Assembly (NCBI GenBank): GCA_019638235.1
Contig: JAHBUE010000003.1
Span: 1 to 64,000 of the forward strand
Direction of reading: 5' to 3'
Source of the DNA: Cyclobacteriaceae bacterium
Lineage (GTDB): Bacteria; Bacteroidota; Bacteroidia; Cytophagales; Cyclobacteriaceae
Length of the DNA: 64,000 nt
The first letter of the stretch is position 1, and every line of letters begins with the position of its first letter. A model generated the notes under the pieces. The model was not told where the DNA came from, did no database searches, and was given only the letters and a program-made list of their open reading frames with translations. A program made the position numbers and the translations under genes. Positions 48,195 to 56,106 of the stretch are shown piece by piece.

Positions 48195-49571
48195 ATGCAA
48201 TACCACAACTCTATTATTGAAACCATAGGAAACACCCCGCTCATCAAGCTGAATAAAATCTTCAACGGGATTCCGGGCACGGTGTTAGTTAAAGTTGAAT
48301 ACTTCAACCCCGGAAACTCAACCAAAGACCGCATGGCAATTAAAATGGTAGAAGATGCCGAAAAGGCCGGCATTTTGAAACCGGGTGGAACCATTATAGA
48401 AGGCACTTCAGGAAATACCGGGATGGGACTTGCGCTTGCAGCCGTTGCCAAAGGCTATCGCTGCATCTTCACTATGGCTGATAAGCAATCGCAGGAAAAG
48501 ATTAACATTTTAAAAGCGGTTGGTGCAGAAGTTATTGTGTGCCCTACAAACGTTGCCCCGGAAGACCCGCGTTCGTATTATTCCATTGCCCGAAAGTTGA
48601 ATAAAGAAATCCCGAATTCGTTCTATCCAAACCAGTACGATAATCCATCGAACGCACAGGCACATTACGAAACAACAGGGCCTGAAATCTGGAAACAAAC
48701 GGAAGGAAACATTACGCATTACGTGGCTACGGTTGGTACCGGTGGCTCTATGTGCGGCACAGCTAAATTTCTGAAAGAACAAAATGGAAACGTAGTAAGT
48801 GTTGGCGTTGACACCTACGGTTCTGTATTTAAAAAATATAAGGAGACCGGCATTTTTGATGAGAATGAAATCTATCCTTACCTGACCGAAGGTTTCGGAG
48901 AAGACATACTGCCTAAGAATGTGAACTTCGATGTGATTGACCTCTTCATTAAAGTTACCGATAAGGATGGCGCACTAATGACACGCAGGCTGGCACGCGA
49001 AGAGGGATTGTTTACCGGGTGGTCGAGCGGCTCTGCCGTGCATGGTGCATTGGAATATGCCCGTGCCAACCTGAAGAAAGACGATGTAATGGTTATTCTC
49101 CTACCCGATCACGGAACACGTTACTTAGCAAAGGTGTATAACGACCAGTGGATGAAAGATCATGGTTTCTTAGAAACTAAATCATTCAGCACAAAAGCAA
49201 TAGATATTATTGCCGGTCGCAATAGTCAGGATGGCCTCGTTACCGTTGAGCCTAAAGCAAGAGTAAGCGATGTTGTATTGTTGCTGCACCACGAAGGAAT
49301 TGACCAGATACCGGTTACTGAAAACGATCAGTTTATTGGCAGCGTGAGTTCTTCTACCCTGTTGGAAAAGATGATTGAAGACCCGAAACTGCGCGAAAAA
49401 ACAGTAGGCGAAGTTATGGATAAACCCATGTTGTTCGTTGCACCGGATAGCACATTAGATGTGCTTTCTTCTTTGTTAAACCGGGAAAATAAGGCTGTGT
49501 TAATTCGCGATGAAGCACAGCGCGTACACATTATAACGCAGCATGATTTGTTACGTGCCATGACCAGCTAA
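48195..49571 (+). CDS. Cystathionine beta-synthase-like PLP enzyme with CBS domains
   Basis: 458 residues. The fold type II PLP domain (about 1-330) has YFNPGNSTKDRMAIKMVEDA with the cofactor lysine in STKDR, the cofactor phosphate/substrate loop EGTSGNTGMGLAL and a glycine-rich TVGTGGSMCGTAKFL. Two C-terminal CBS domains (about 335-455) may bind an adenosyl ligand as in eukaryotic cystathionine beta-synthase. It condenses serine with homocysteine, or makes cysteine as O-acetylserine sulfhydrylase; sequence alone does not separate the two activities. The TPR gene at 49589 follows by 17 bases. Confidence 0.92.
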   Translation: MQYHNSIIETIGNTPLIKLNKIFNGIPGTVLVKVEYFNPGNSTKDRMAIKMVEDAEKAGILKPGGTIIEGTSGNTGMGLALAAVAKGYRCIFTMADKQSQEKINILKAVGAEVIVCPTNVAPEDPRSYYSIARKLNKEIPNSFYPNQYDNPSNAQAHYETTGPEIWKQTEGNITHYVATVGTGGSMCGTAKFLKEQNGNVVSVGVDTYGSVFKKYKETGIFDENEIYPYLTEGFGEDILPKNVNFDVIDLFIKVTDKDGALMTRRLAREEGLFTGWSSGSAVHGALEYARANLKKDDVMVILLPDHGTRYLAKVYNDQWMKDHGFLETKSFSTKAIDIIAGRNSQDGLVTVEPKARVSDVVLLLHHEGIDQIPVTENDQFIGSVSSSTLLEKMIEDPKLREKTVGEVMDKPMLFVAPDSTLDVLSSLLNRENKAVLIRDEAQRVHIITQHDLLRAMTS

Positions 49572-49588
49572 CGACTAACTGGCCTGTA

Positions 49589-51115
49589 ATGAAACGAGGG
49601 TTACTATCTTTTGTTGTTTTTTTCGGTCTTATCAGTACATGTGAGGTTACAGCACAAACTTCTTTGCCTGACAGCCTGCATCGCTTTGCGCGATTACCAA
49701 AAGATTCGGCTTATATAAATGCGCTGAACATACTTGCCACAACTTCGCTCCGTAATAATCCTGCCGCCTCAAGAAAAATTGCGCAGCATGTAGCGGAAGT
49801 TGCGCAGGAAATAAATTATACAAAAGGATTTGCGCGTGCGGTTACTATCACTGGTAATTCCTACTGGTACGAAGGCGTATTTGAACTCGCACAAAGTTAT
49901 TACCTGCAGGCCGCTCGCGAGTACCAGGTTATTGGTGACAGTATCGGGCTGGGGCAGACGTACAATAATATTGGCGAAGTTTATAAGCGCATGGGAAACC
50001 CCGAAAAAGCATTGGAGTTTTTACTGAAATCAATTGAGTTAAAAAAACAAAACGTTAAAACACGTGCCATTACCCTGTATAATATTGGTGAACTTTACCT
50101 GATGATGGGCGACCTGACAACCGCCAATGAATATTTCGACAATTCTATATCGCAAGCCATTCACCATAATGACAAGCGCGTCATCGCGTATAACTATATC
50201 GGGTTTGGATTGATTAGCCGGAAGCAAAATAAACTCGAAAATGCCCTTGAATATTTTTCGCGAGCCGAAAAAATACTTGCCGAAATCGGAGAAATCCGCA
50301 TTTTGATTCAGGCTTATCACCATCTTGCCGACACCTATAACATGCTCAGGTTGCCCGAAAAAGTTGATCGGTACCTGACGCTTGCAGAAGAAATGGCGTT
50401 GTATATCAAAGCTACCGATTTGCTGGTTACAAACTACCTGAAACAATCTCAATTAGATTCGCTCAGGGGAGATTATACCAGTGCGCTTAAAAATCTGAAC
50501 AAGCACATTCATCTTAAAGACAGTGTGTTTAATATCACCAAAACAGAGCAGATCGCCCGTATGCAAACGGTCTATCAAACCGAAGTTCAGGAAGCAGAAA
50601 ACAGGAAATTGCGGTCGGAAAAAGCATTGCGCGAGGTTAAGTTGAAGCAGCAAAGGCAAGCCATCATTGTTATCAGCATAGTGCTGAGTGTTGCTGCAAT
50701 ATTGACATGGGTTTTATTGGTTCAACGAAAGAAGATTCTTTCTGTAAACAACCTGTTAAAAAGCAAGTCGGACGAAATTAATAGCCAGAAAATTGCCATT
50801 GAGTTACAGGCATCTGCATTAATCAAACTCAATGAAGAACTTCAGCAATTAAATAAAACATTAGAAGACCGCATTGAAGAACGCACACAACAGCTTTCGC
50901 TTCAGAATCAGAAACTTACCGAGTATACTTTTGTAAATGCACATAAACTTCGCGCCCCGGTTTCCAGCATCCTCGGGCTGATCAACCTGATGGAACAGGT
51001 CGGCCCAACCGAAAAGGAAATAATTCTGAATCATTTAAAAACCTGTAGTGAGCAACTTGATCTTATTACCAGACAAATCAGCCGTACACTTGAAAGCGGG
51101 ATAATTGAGAATTAA
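49589..51115 (+). CDS. TPR protein with a histidine-kinase DHp-like end but no ATPase domain
   Basis: 508 residues with signal peptide (MKRGLLSFVVFFGLISTCEV). About 30-340 are TPR repeats (GLGQTYNNIGEVYKRMGNPE, YNIGELYLMMGDLTTANEYF), then a transmembrane helix (AIIVISIVLSVAAILTWVLL), a long coiled coil (SALIKLNEELQQLNKTLEDR) and a HisKA-like helix pair starting at about 445 (FVNAHKLRAPVSSILGLINL). His452 matches the kinase phosphoacceptor, but the acidic residue normally next to it is Lys, and the protein ends without a HATPase domain. It is not a kinase by itself; it may be a dimer partner or scaffold. Confidence 0.85.
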   Translation: MKRGLLSFVVFFGLISTCEVTAQTSLPDSLHRFARLPKDSAYINALNILATTSLRNNPAASRKIAQHVAEVAQEINYTKGFARAVTITGNSYWYEGVFELAQSYYLQAAREYQVIGDSIGLGQTYNNIGEVYKRMGNPEKALEFLLKSIELKKQNVKTRAITLYNIGELYLMMGDLTTANEYFDNSISQAIHHNDKRVIAYNYIGFGLISRKQNKLENALEYFSRAEKILAEIGEIRILIQAYHHLADTYNMLRLPEKVDRYLTLAEEMALYIKATDLLVTNYLKQSQLDSLRGDYTSALKNLNKHIHLKDSVFNITKTEQIARMQTVYQTEVQEAENRKLRSEKALREVKLKQQRQAIIVISIVLSVAAILTWVLLVQRKKILSVNNLLKSKSDEINSQKIAIELQASALIKLNEELQQLNKTLEDRIEERTQQLSLQNQKLTEYTFVNAHKLRAPVSSILGLINLMEQVGPTEKEIILNHLKTCSEQLDLITRQISRTLESGIIEN

Positions 51116-51231
51116 TAGCGAGAGGCTGTTGTACTACATCTTCCACCCCATCGGCCTACGCTTTGGATACTGGTGATTTCATCAACGTTCCTGCAAGCAG
51201 GTTTAGAATAAAGTTAAATGTTAAAGATTGT

Positions 51232-51262
51232 GGCACAAGCGGACGCTTGCGCCAGTGTGGGA
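51232..51262 (+). repeat. REP-like palindrome, copy 1
   Basis: GGCACAAGCGGACGCTTGCG followed by CCAGTGTGGGA is an imperfect palindrome (GGC.CAAGCG-GA-CGCTTG.GCC). The same sequence returns at 51742-51766 and 51866-51896. Apart from this, the 194-base gap after the TPR gene shows nothing recognisable. Confidence 0.65.
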
Positions 51263-51309
51263 GCAAAATTAAAATCACAAGCACAAAAGCTAATGACTTA
51301 AAACAAAAA

Positions 51310-51690
51310 CTACTGCTTTTCATTGATTACTCTATCCATTACAAAAATGTATTCATTCTCATACCGCTTAATGACCAATGTATCAGAACCTTTCTTTTTA
51401 AGAAGCAAGTCGCCTTCCTTTACAAATTCGGATAAGCGGTATCGCTGATAATTGTAGTTGTCCGCATAAGGAAGAACTAACATTTCACCACTCTCTAAAT
51501 GAACCCTTGTGTCTCCCCGTAAACGTTTTGTTGCTGTAACCTTTCCCGCAAAAGAATCACCTTTTTGCACATAAGCATAGCCTTTTGTCTGATTATGATA
51601 ATAGATCGTTATTAGCACCACACCCACAACAAAACTTATCGCTAAAAACTTTAGCAGTGTAATTATTTGCTTTTCATCTGTCAGGCTCAT
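51310..51690 (-). CDS. Single-helix membrane protein of unknown function
   Basis: 126 residues. One transmembrane helix at about 12-32 (LKFLAISFVVGVVLITIYYH) leaves a periplasmic or cytoplasmic domain of about 90 residues rich in beta-strands (YAYVQKGDSFAGKVTATKRL, DTRVHLESGEMLVLPYADNY, YIFVMDRVI). No family recognised. Palindromic repeats lie on both sides (51232, 51742, 51866), which may mean it arrived as a small unit or simply stands in a repeat-rich gap. Confidence 0.65.
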   Translation of the reverse strand: MSLTDEKQIITLLKFLAISFVVGVVLITIYYHNQTKGYAYVQKGDSFAGKVTATKRLRGDTRVHLESGEMLVLPYADNYNYQRYRLSEFVKEGDLLLKKKGSDTLVIKRYENEYIFVMDRVINEKQ

Positions 51691-51741
51691 TTAAGAAAAT
51701 TCATTATTTCCAAAACCATGACCAACCAAAATTGGCCCCGT

Positions 51742-51766
51742 ACTGGCGCAAGCGTCCGCTTGTGCC
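51742..51766 (-). repeat. REP-like palindrome, copy 2 (inverted)
   Basis: ACTGGCGCAAGCGTCCGCTT followed by GTGCC is the reverse complement of the copies at 51232 and 51866. Confidence 0.65.
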
Positions 51767-51865
51767 TCCTTGCAAATCTATTTCAGAACAAGACAATGTT
51801 TCAAAAAACATAGCTTTCAATATAATATTCGCTGCTCTTTACAAAGCTAAATACTTCTAATAAAT

Positions 51866-51896
51866 GGCACAAGCGGACGCTTGCGCCAGTGTGGGA
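51866..51896 (+). repeat. REP-like palindrome, copy 3
   Basis: GGCACAAGCGGACGCTTGCG followed by CCAGTGTGGGA, identical to copy 1 including its right flank. Confidence 0.65.
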
Positions 51897-51917
51897 TTAT
51901 CAACCGCTTAAATTAAA

Positions 51918-51942
51918 AAAGGCTTCATTCCCTGAAGCCTTT
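51918..51942 (-). terminator. Terminator of the OmpA/SPOR gene
   Basis: AAAGGCTTCA (51918-51927) pairs with TGAAGCCTTT (51933-51942); on the minus strand the stem is followed by a T-run. It lies about 22 bases past the stop of the gene at 51965. Confidence 0.75.
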
Positions 51943-51964
51943 GATTCTTATCAAAACCGTACCG

Positions 51965-53203
51965 TCAGTTTTCCAGAATTTCTATCTCAACGCGCACGTT
52001 GTTCTGCGCCTGTGTATGCATTTTATCGATAATAGGTCGTTTGCCTCCCCATGCTTTTACCTGCATCCGCGAAGCATCAATGCCGTTAGCCAACAGGTAA
52101 TCGCGAATAATCTCGGCACGCTCCTGCGAAAGTTTCTTGGCCGAACCATATCCTTCTTTCGTGTTGGTCAGGGCAAAAAAGTTATCGGATTTATCGCTCT
52201 TTGAAATAATCTTTCCGGAAGCGCCCCCATTGGTGTGCCCGTGAATTTTAATCTTATACTTAGGATTTTCATTAAGCATATTCAACAGGCTGTTCACTTC
52301 CCAACGTGATTCCGGACGCATAACAGCAGCATCTTTAAAAAAGTACACATTGTACATTACCGCTATGTCGCCCTTCTGCAACCGTGCCAGTTCAAACGGC
52401 ACAGTATAGGTGTTGTTCTCAAGAACTATATCATCTCCTTCTGGCGCACCGAAGTTCATATTCTTCTGAACTTTGCGATACCCGAACACTTCACACAACA
52501 ACGCAATGTTCTCGGAAGATGTGCCGGGTGAAGTAACCGCAACCGCCTTGTTGCCTTCATACGTAGCCAGTTTACGCGACCGGTCAACATCAATCATGTC
52601 AACATTCCCGTCTAAGGTTGAGTTATTATCAGCGCGGTATATCTTAAAGAAAAAATTCTTTTGCTTATCTGTATTTTCAGCAACGGGTACTGGCTCAACA
52701 GCAGTCTCAGTAATCGCTTCGCTCTGTTCCGCTACTTCAGGTTCTTCCTCAACAATTTCAGTACGTTCTGTAACTTCAGCAACTTCAGGGTCAGCATTTT
52801 CTGAATCCGCAGGTTTAATGAATTCAACGGTTTGCTTCGTTACCGGATTTGTATCACTTCCCTTCACAACACCACTTTCGTTTCCGAGCGGGCCGCCATA
52901 AACCCAGGTATCGTTGTACGATGAAGTTGCCTGCAACCTAAGCGCTTCTGCAATGGCTTCTTCGCGGTTGTTGGTTTTCAACATATACACGTAATAGAGC
53001 TTGCGGTCTGGGTTCATCGCATACGTTGTTGATTTGAATTCTGATGAAGCCTTATTGGTAAATTTTACCGCGTTCTTTTTAAATTCAAATGCACCGATAA
53101 CAACGTAGTAAGGATATTGCGGATTGGATAATTGATTGGGGGCTTTAAAGGCCGACAGGAAAATGAGCAGTCCGATCAGACTGAAAACATAATACTTTTT
53201 CAT
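51965..53203 (-). CDS. OmpA-family protein with N-terminal SPOR-like domain
   Basis: 412 residues with signal peptide (MKKYYVFSLIGLLIFLSAF). About 30-105 resemble a SPOR domain (YYVVIGAFEFKKNAVKFTNK, LYYVYMLKTNNREEAIAEAL), which binds peptidoglycan lacking stem peptides. An acidic Glu/Val-rich linker (about 135-175, EVTERTEIVEEEPEVAEQSE) follows, then a middle region and a C-terminal OmpA/MotB domain (about 300-410, IKIHGHTNGG, LSQERAEIIRDYLLANGID, VKAWGGKRPI, NNVRVEIEI) that also binds peptidoglycan. It should be periplasmic. Similar proteins occur near T9SS and gliding genes. A TACTTTTG promoter box lies on the minus strand at 53232-53239. Confidence 0.88.
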   Translation of the reverse strand: MKKYYVFSLIGLLIFLSAFKAPNQLSNPQYPYYVVIGAFEFKKNAVKFTNKASSEFKSTTYAMNPDRKLYYVYMLKTNNREEAIAEALRLQATSSYNDTWVYGGPLGNESGVVKGSDTNPVTKQTVEFIKPADSENADPEVAEVTERTEIVEEEPEVAEQSEAITETAVEPVPVAENTDKQKNFFFKIYRADNNSTLDGNVDMIDVDRSRKLATYEGNKAVAVTSPGTSSENIALLCEVFGYRKVQKNMNFGAPEGDDIVLENNTYTVPFELARLQKGDIAVMYNVYFFKDAAVMRPESRWEVNSLLNMLNENPKYKIKIHGHTNGGASGKIISKSDKSDNFFALTNTKEGYGSAKKLSQERAEIIRDYLLANGIDASRMQVKAWGGKRPIIDKMHTQAQNNVRVEIEILEN

Positions 53204-53231
53204 TTTTGAAAGGGTTTATTATTTACAGATG

Positions 53232-53239
53232 CAAAAGTA
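53232..53239 (-). promoter_or_regulatory. -7 promoter element of the OmpA/SPOR gene
   Basis: The minus strand reads TACTTTTG (TAnnTTTG consensus), 28 bases before the start codon. Confidence 0.45.
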
Positions 53240-53299
53240 CGGCTATATCTACAATAGAATTAGCTAAAAATGTCTAAAACATTACATGTCAGATATTTA

Positions 53300-55660
53300 T
53301 CACTTTGAAAACACTTCAAAAGCGCTTTCGATGAGTGTTCCGGTTTCATCCACAAGAGTTAAAACATGCTTTCCTTCGCCCGGATTTACCGGAAAACGGT
53401 GATTTTTGGCTGTATTTCCAAGGTATTCGCCATCGAGGTGCCAATGCACAACGGCAGTTGAATTCCGATGGGCAAGCTCAAAAACGGCACTGCCCGGTGT
53501 ACCATCCAGCTCTCTGGGTATAAAAAGACGGGCATTTGGTTTAGGATAGATAAGTTCCATGACTCCCGTATTGCCCTGGTCAGCACAACCTGCCCTAAAA
53601 GGCGGCAACGCCTTGTACGAAATATTACGGGATTTGTAATAGTGCTCTTGCAATGGCGGAAGTACAAACCAGTTTGCACTAACCATATCGGCTAACGGAG
53701 AACAACCTGCGTGAACACGGTACTTTAAATCGCGGGTAAGGTGTACACGCTTGTGTGTTGAGCATGAACGCATATCCAATCCCTTTGGCGAAACCCAGGT
53801 AGTATCCGGTGTTTCACAAAATTCGCCAATACGCAAACCGCTCTTGCTACACACTGCAACTTGCTGCATTTCAAGGTAAGGCTCCTGGAACCACGCATTG
53901 CCCGGCAACAAAGAAAAAATGTCGAACATGATTGGCGCGGCCGTTTCCGTTCCGGTAAGTCCCGGCCTTCCCTCTCCATCGGCATTACCAACCCAAACAC
54001 CAACAGCATATTGCGGTGTTATTCCAACAGCCCAGCCATCGCGATGACCGAAACTGGTACCGGTTTTCCATGCTATTTTTTTTGCACTATAAAAATTTCG
54101 CCAGCCGGTTTCTTCACCAGGCCGGTAAACTTCTTTTAAAACATCAACGGTTTGATAAATCGCAGAGGCGCTTAGTGTATAAGACTGATTCAGTTGTTGA
54201 TTTACATGATTAAGATTCTCAACCGTATATCGTGGCGAATGAAAGTCGGATTCCGAATAGCGTTCACCCTCTTTACGCGCGAAGTAACGATTCAACACAC
54301 GCCCCATAGAAGCATACATTCCGGTTATGTCCCATAGCTTTCCTTCTGCACCACCCAATATAAGCGACAGGCCGTAATGGTCGGGCGGCTGGTTTAATGT
54401 TGTCATGCCCGATCGTTTCAGCAACGCATGAAATTTTTCATACCGATATTCCCGCAACATATAAACGGCCGGAACATTCAGTGAACGGACTAACGCCTGC
54501 CCGGCAGGAACAGCGCCATCAAATTCGCGTTTAAAATTTTTGGGAGCAAAACCATCTATAACGGTGGGCACATCAGGCACCAATGTATTGCGAAGCAACT
54601 TGCCTTCATCGAGCATAGCGGCAAACAAAAAAGGTTTCAGAATACTCCCTGTACTTCGCGGAGAATTGATTACGTCAACTTCTTCGCCATGATAGCCCGG
54701 TTCGTTAACTTCTGTATTACCTACATACGCAATAACTTCACCGGTTTCAACATTCAGTACCAATGCTGCCGCATTATAAATCTGGTTTCCCGCCAACTGT
54801 TTGTGATGATCCTGGACGATTTGCTCAACTCTTCGTTGTACGGAAAGATGCAACGTTGACCGGGCCCGTGTCTGCTCACGACCATCGCGCACCATGCGGG
54901 TTAGTAAATGGCGCGCATAGCGAGGCAATGGCGAAGGCTGATCGGGAATGGTTTCCTCTTTCGCCAACGAACACGTAAACGCATCAATCACACCGTCTTG
55001 CTGAAGTTTATCCAATAAGGCATTGCGCTTTAAAAGTAATTGCTCACGGTTCTTTCCAGGGTGTATCAACGCGGGTGCATTGGGTAATACGGCCAGCATA
55101 GCCGCCTCTCCCCACGACAATTCATGAACATCGCGACCAAAATATCGCCAACAGGCTGCTTCCAACCCAACTACATTTCCACCAAACGGAGCATGTGAAG
55201 CATACAATACCATGATTTCGTTTTTAGAGTACCGGAACTCAAGGCGCGTTGCCTGAATAACCTCCAGCAATTTTTCAATATAGGTTCTTGATTTTCCTTT
55301 TCGTGATAAGCGGATAACCTGCATCGAAATAGTACTACCTCCGCTTACCACTTTTCCTGCTTTGATATTCTGCCGGATAGCACGCGCCATAGCACGAACA
55401 TCTACACCCCAATGTTTGTAAAAACGCTTATCCTCAAAATGAACAATAGCCTGAATAAATTTATCGGGAACGGTGTCCAATGCAGGAAAACGCCACTGAC
55501 CGTCCTTCGCAATGGTAGCCGACATCAGTTCACCATTCCGGTCTTCGAGTACGGTTGAATACGGATTGTTAAATAAAATCGCTGGCAAAGAGAAATAGTA
55601 AACCACCAACAGCACCGCTATCAGCAAAAAAAACATTACCCATCTCCTTCTGCGTTTCAT
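53300..55660 (-). CDS. pbpC: Penicillin-binding protein 1C
   Basis: 786 residues with an N-terminal membrane anchor (about 6-27). The glycosyltransferase (family 51) domain has EDKRFYKHWGVDVRAMARAI and VSGGSTISMQVIRL (about 75-130). The transpeptidase domain has SPRSTGSILKPFLFA (SxxK), RSLNVPAVY (SxN) and WKTGTSFGHRDGWAVGI (KTG). The C-terminal BiPBP domain starts near residue 700 (ELIYPKPNARLFIPRELDG). PbpC lies next to an alpha-2-macroglobulin gene in many bacteria, as here; the pair is thought to act in envelope protection and repair. The ATG is 5 bases after the NTF2-like gene stop. Confidence 0.95.
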   Translation of the reverse strand: MKRRRRWVMFFLLIAVLLVVYYFSLPAILFNNPYSTVLEDRNGELMSATIAKDGQWRFPALDTVPDKFIQAIVHFEDKRFYKHWGVDVRAMARAIRQNIKAGKVVSGGSTISMQVIRLSRKGKSRTYIEKLLEVIQATRLEFRYSKNEIMVLYASHAPFGGNVVGLEAACWRYFGRDVHELSWGEAAMLAVLPNAPALIHPGKNREQLLLKRNALLDKLQQDGVIDAFTCSLAKEETIPDQPSPLPRYARHLLTRMVRDGREQTRARSTLHLSVQRRVEQIVQDHHKQLAGNQIYNAAALVLNVETGEVIAYVGNTEVNEPGYHGEEVDVINSPRSTGSILKPFLFAAMLDEGKLLRNTLVPDVPTVIDGFAPKNFKREFDGAVPAGQALVRSLNVPAVYMLREYRYEKFHALLKRSGMTTLNQPPDHYGLSLILGGAEGKLWDITGMYASMGRVLNRYFARKEGERYSESDFHSPRYTVENLNHVNQQLNQSYTLSASAIYQTVDVLKEVYRPGEETGWRNFYSAKKIAWKTGTSFGHRDGWAVGITPQYAVGVWVGNADGEGRPGLTGTETAAPIMFDIFSLLPGNAWFQEPYLEMQQVAVCSKSGLRIGEFCETPDTTWVSPKGLDMRSCSTHKRVHLTRDLKYRVHAGCSPLADMVSANWFVLPPLQEHYYKSRNISYKALPPFRAGCADQGNTGVMELIYPKPNARLFIPRELDGTPGSAVFELAHRNSTAVVHWHLDGEYLGNTAKNHRFPVNPGEGKHVLTLVDETGTLIESAFEVFSK

Positions 55661-55665
55661 TCCAT

Positions 55666-56106
55666 TCAGGGCATACGGTTAGCGTGGCGCGAAACCAACA
55701 ACCATTTATTTTTTTTCTGCACATACACTTCTGTATAAGAAAGCTCAATATCGAAGTCGGTTCCATTGACTGTACCCGAAAAACTTCCCTTGCCTGTAAC
55801 GATTGCCGTACCGGAATATAGCCTGACATTCGCCTCTTTTATTTCAATATTCTTATACACTAATTTACCCGATTGCAAATTATCGAGCGCCTCCTGTTTC
55901 GTTTCCGCCCAGCCATTAGAATGAATGTATAGAGCACGCTCATCAAGGATTGCATCCAGCGAATCAAGTTGCTTATTGACTTGCCAATTAAATTTCTTTT
56001 TCGACAGATTGAAAACAGTTTGTTCTTCCTTCGATTGGGCAAATGTGTGCGACAGATTGAAAACTATCAGCGCGTAAACAATATAAACACTAACAAAATT
56101 TCTCAT
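55666..56106 (-). CDS. Exported NTF2-like (DUF4440) protein
   Basis: 146 residues with signal peptide (MRNFVSVYIVYALIVFNLSH then TFAQ). The mature part is a small cone-shaped NTF2-like domain: a helix pair (VNKQLDSLDAILDERALYIH) followed by curved strands (NIEIKEANVRLYSGTAIVTG, TDFDIELSYTEVYVQKKNKW, LLVSRHANRMP). The family holds enzymes and binding proteins, and no catalytic residues can be assigned. Its ATG overlaps the macroglobulin stop (ATGA), and pbpC follows, so it belongs to one three-gene operon. Confidence 0.85.
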   Translation of the reverse strand: MRNFVSVYIVYALIVFNLSHTFAQSKEEQTVFNLSKKKFNWQVNKQLDSLDAILDERALYIHSNGWAETKQEALDNLQSGKLVYKNIEIKEANVRLYSGTAIVTGKGSFSGTVNGTDFDIELSYTEVYVQKKNKWLLVSRHANRMP

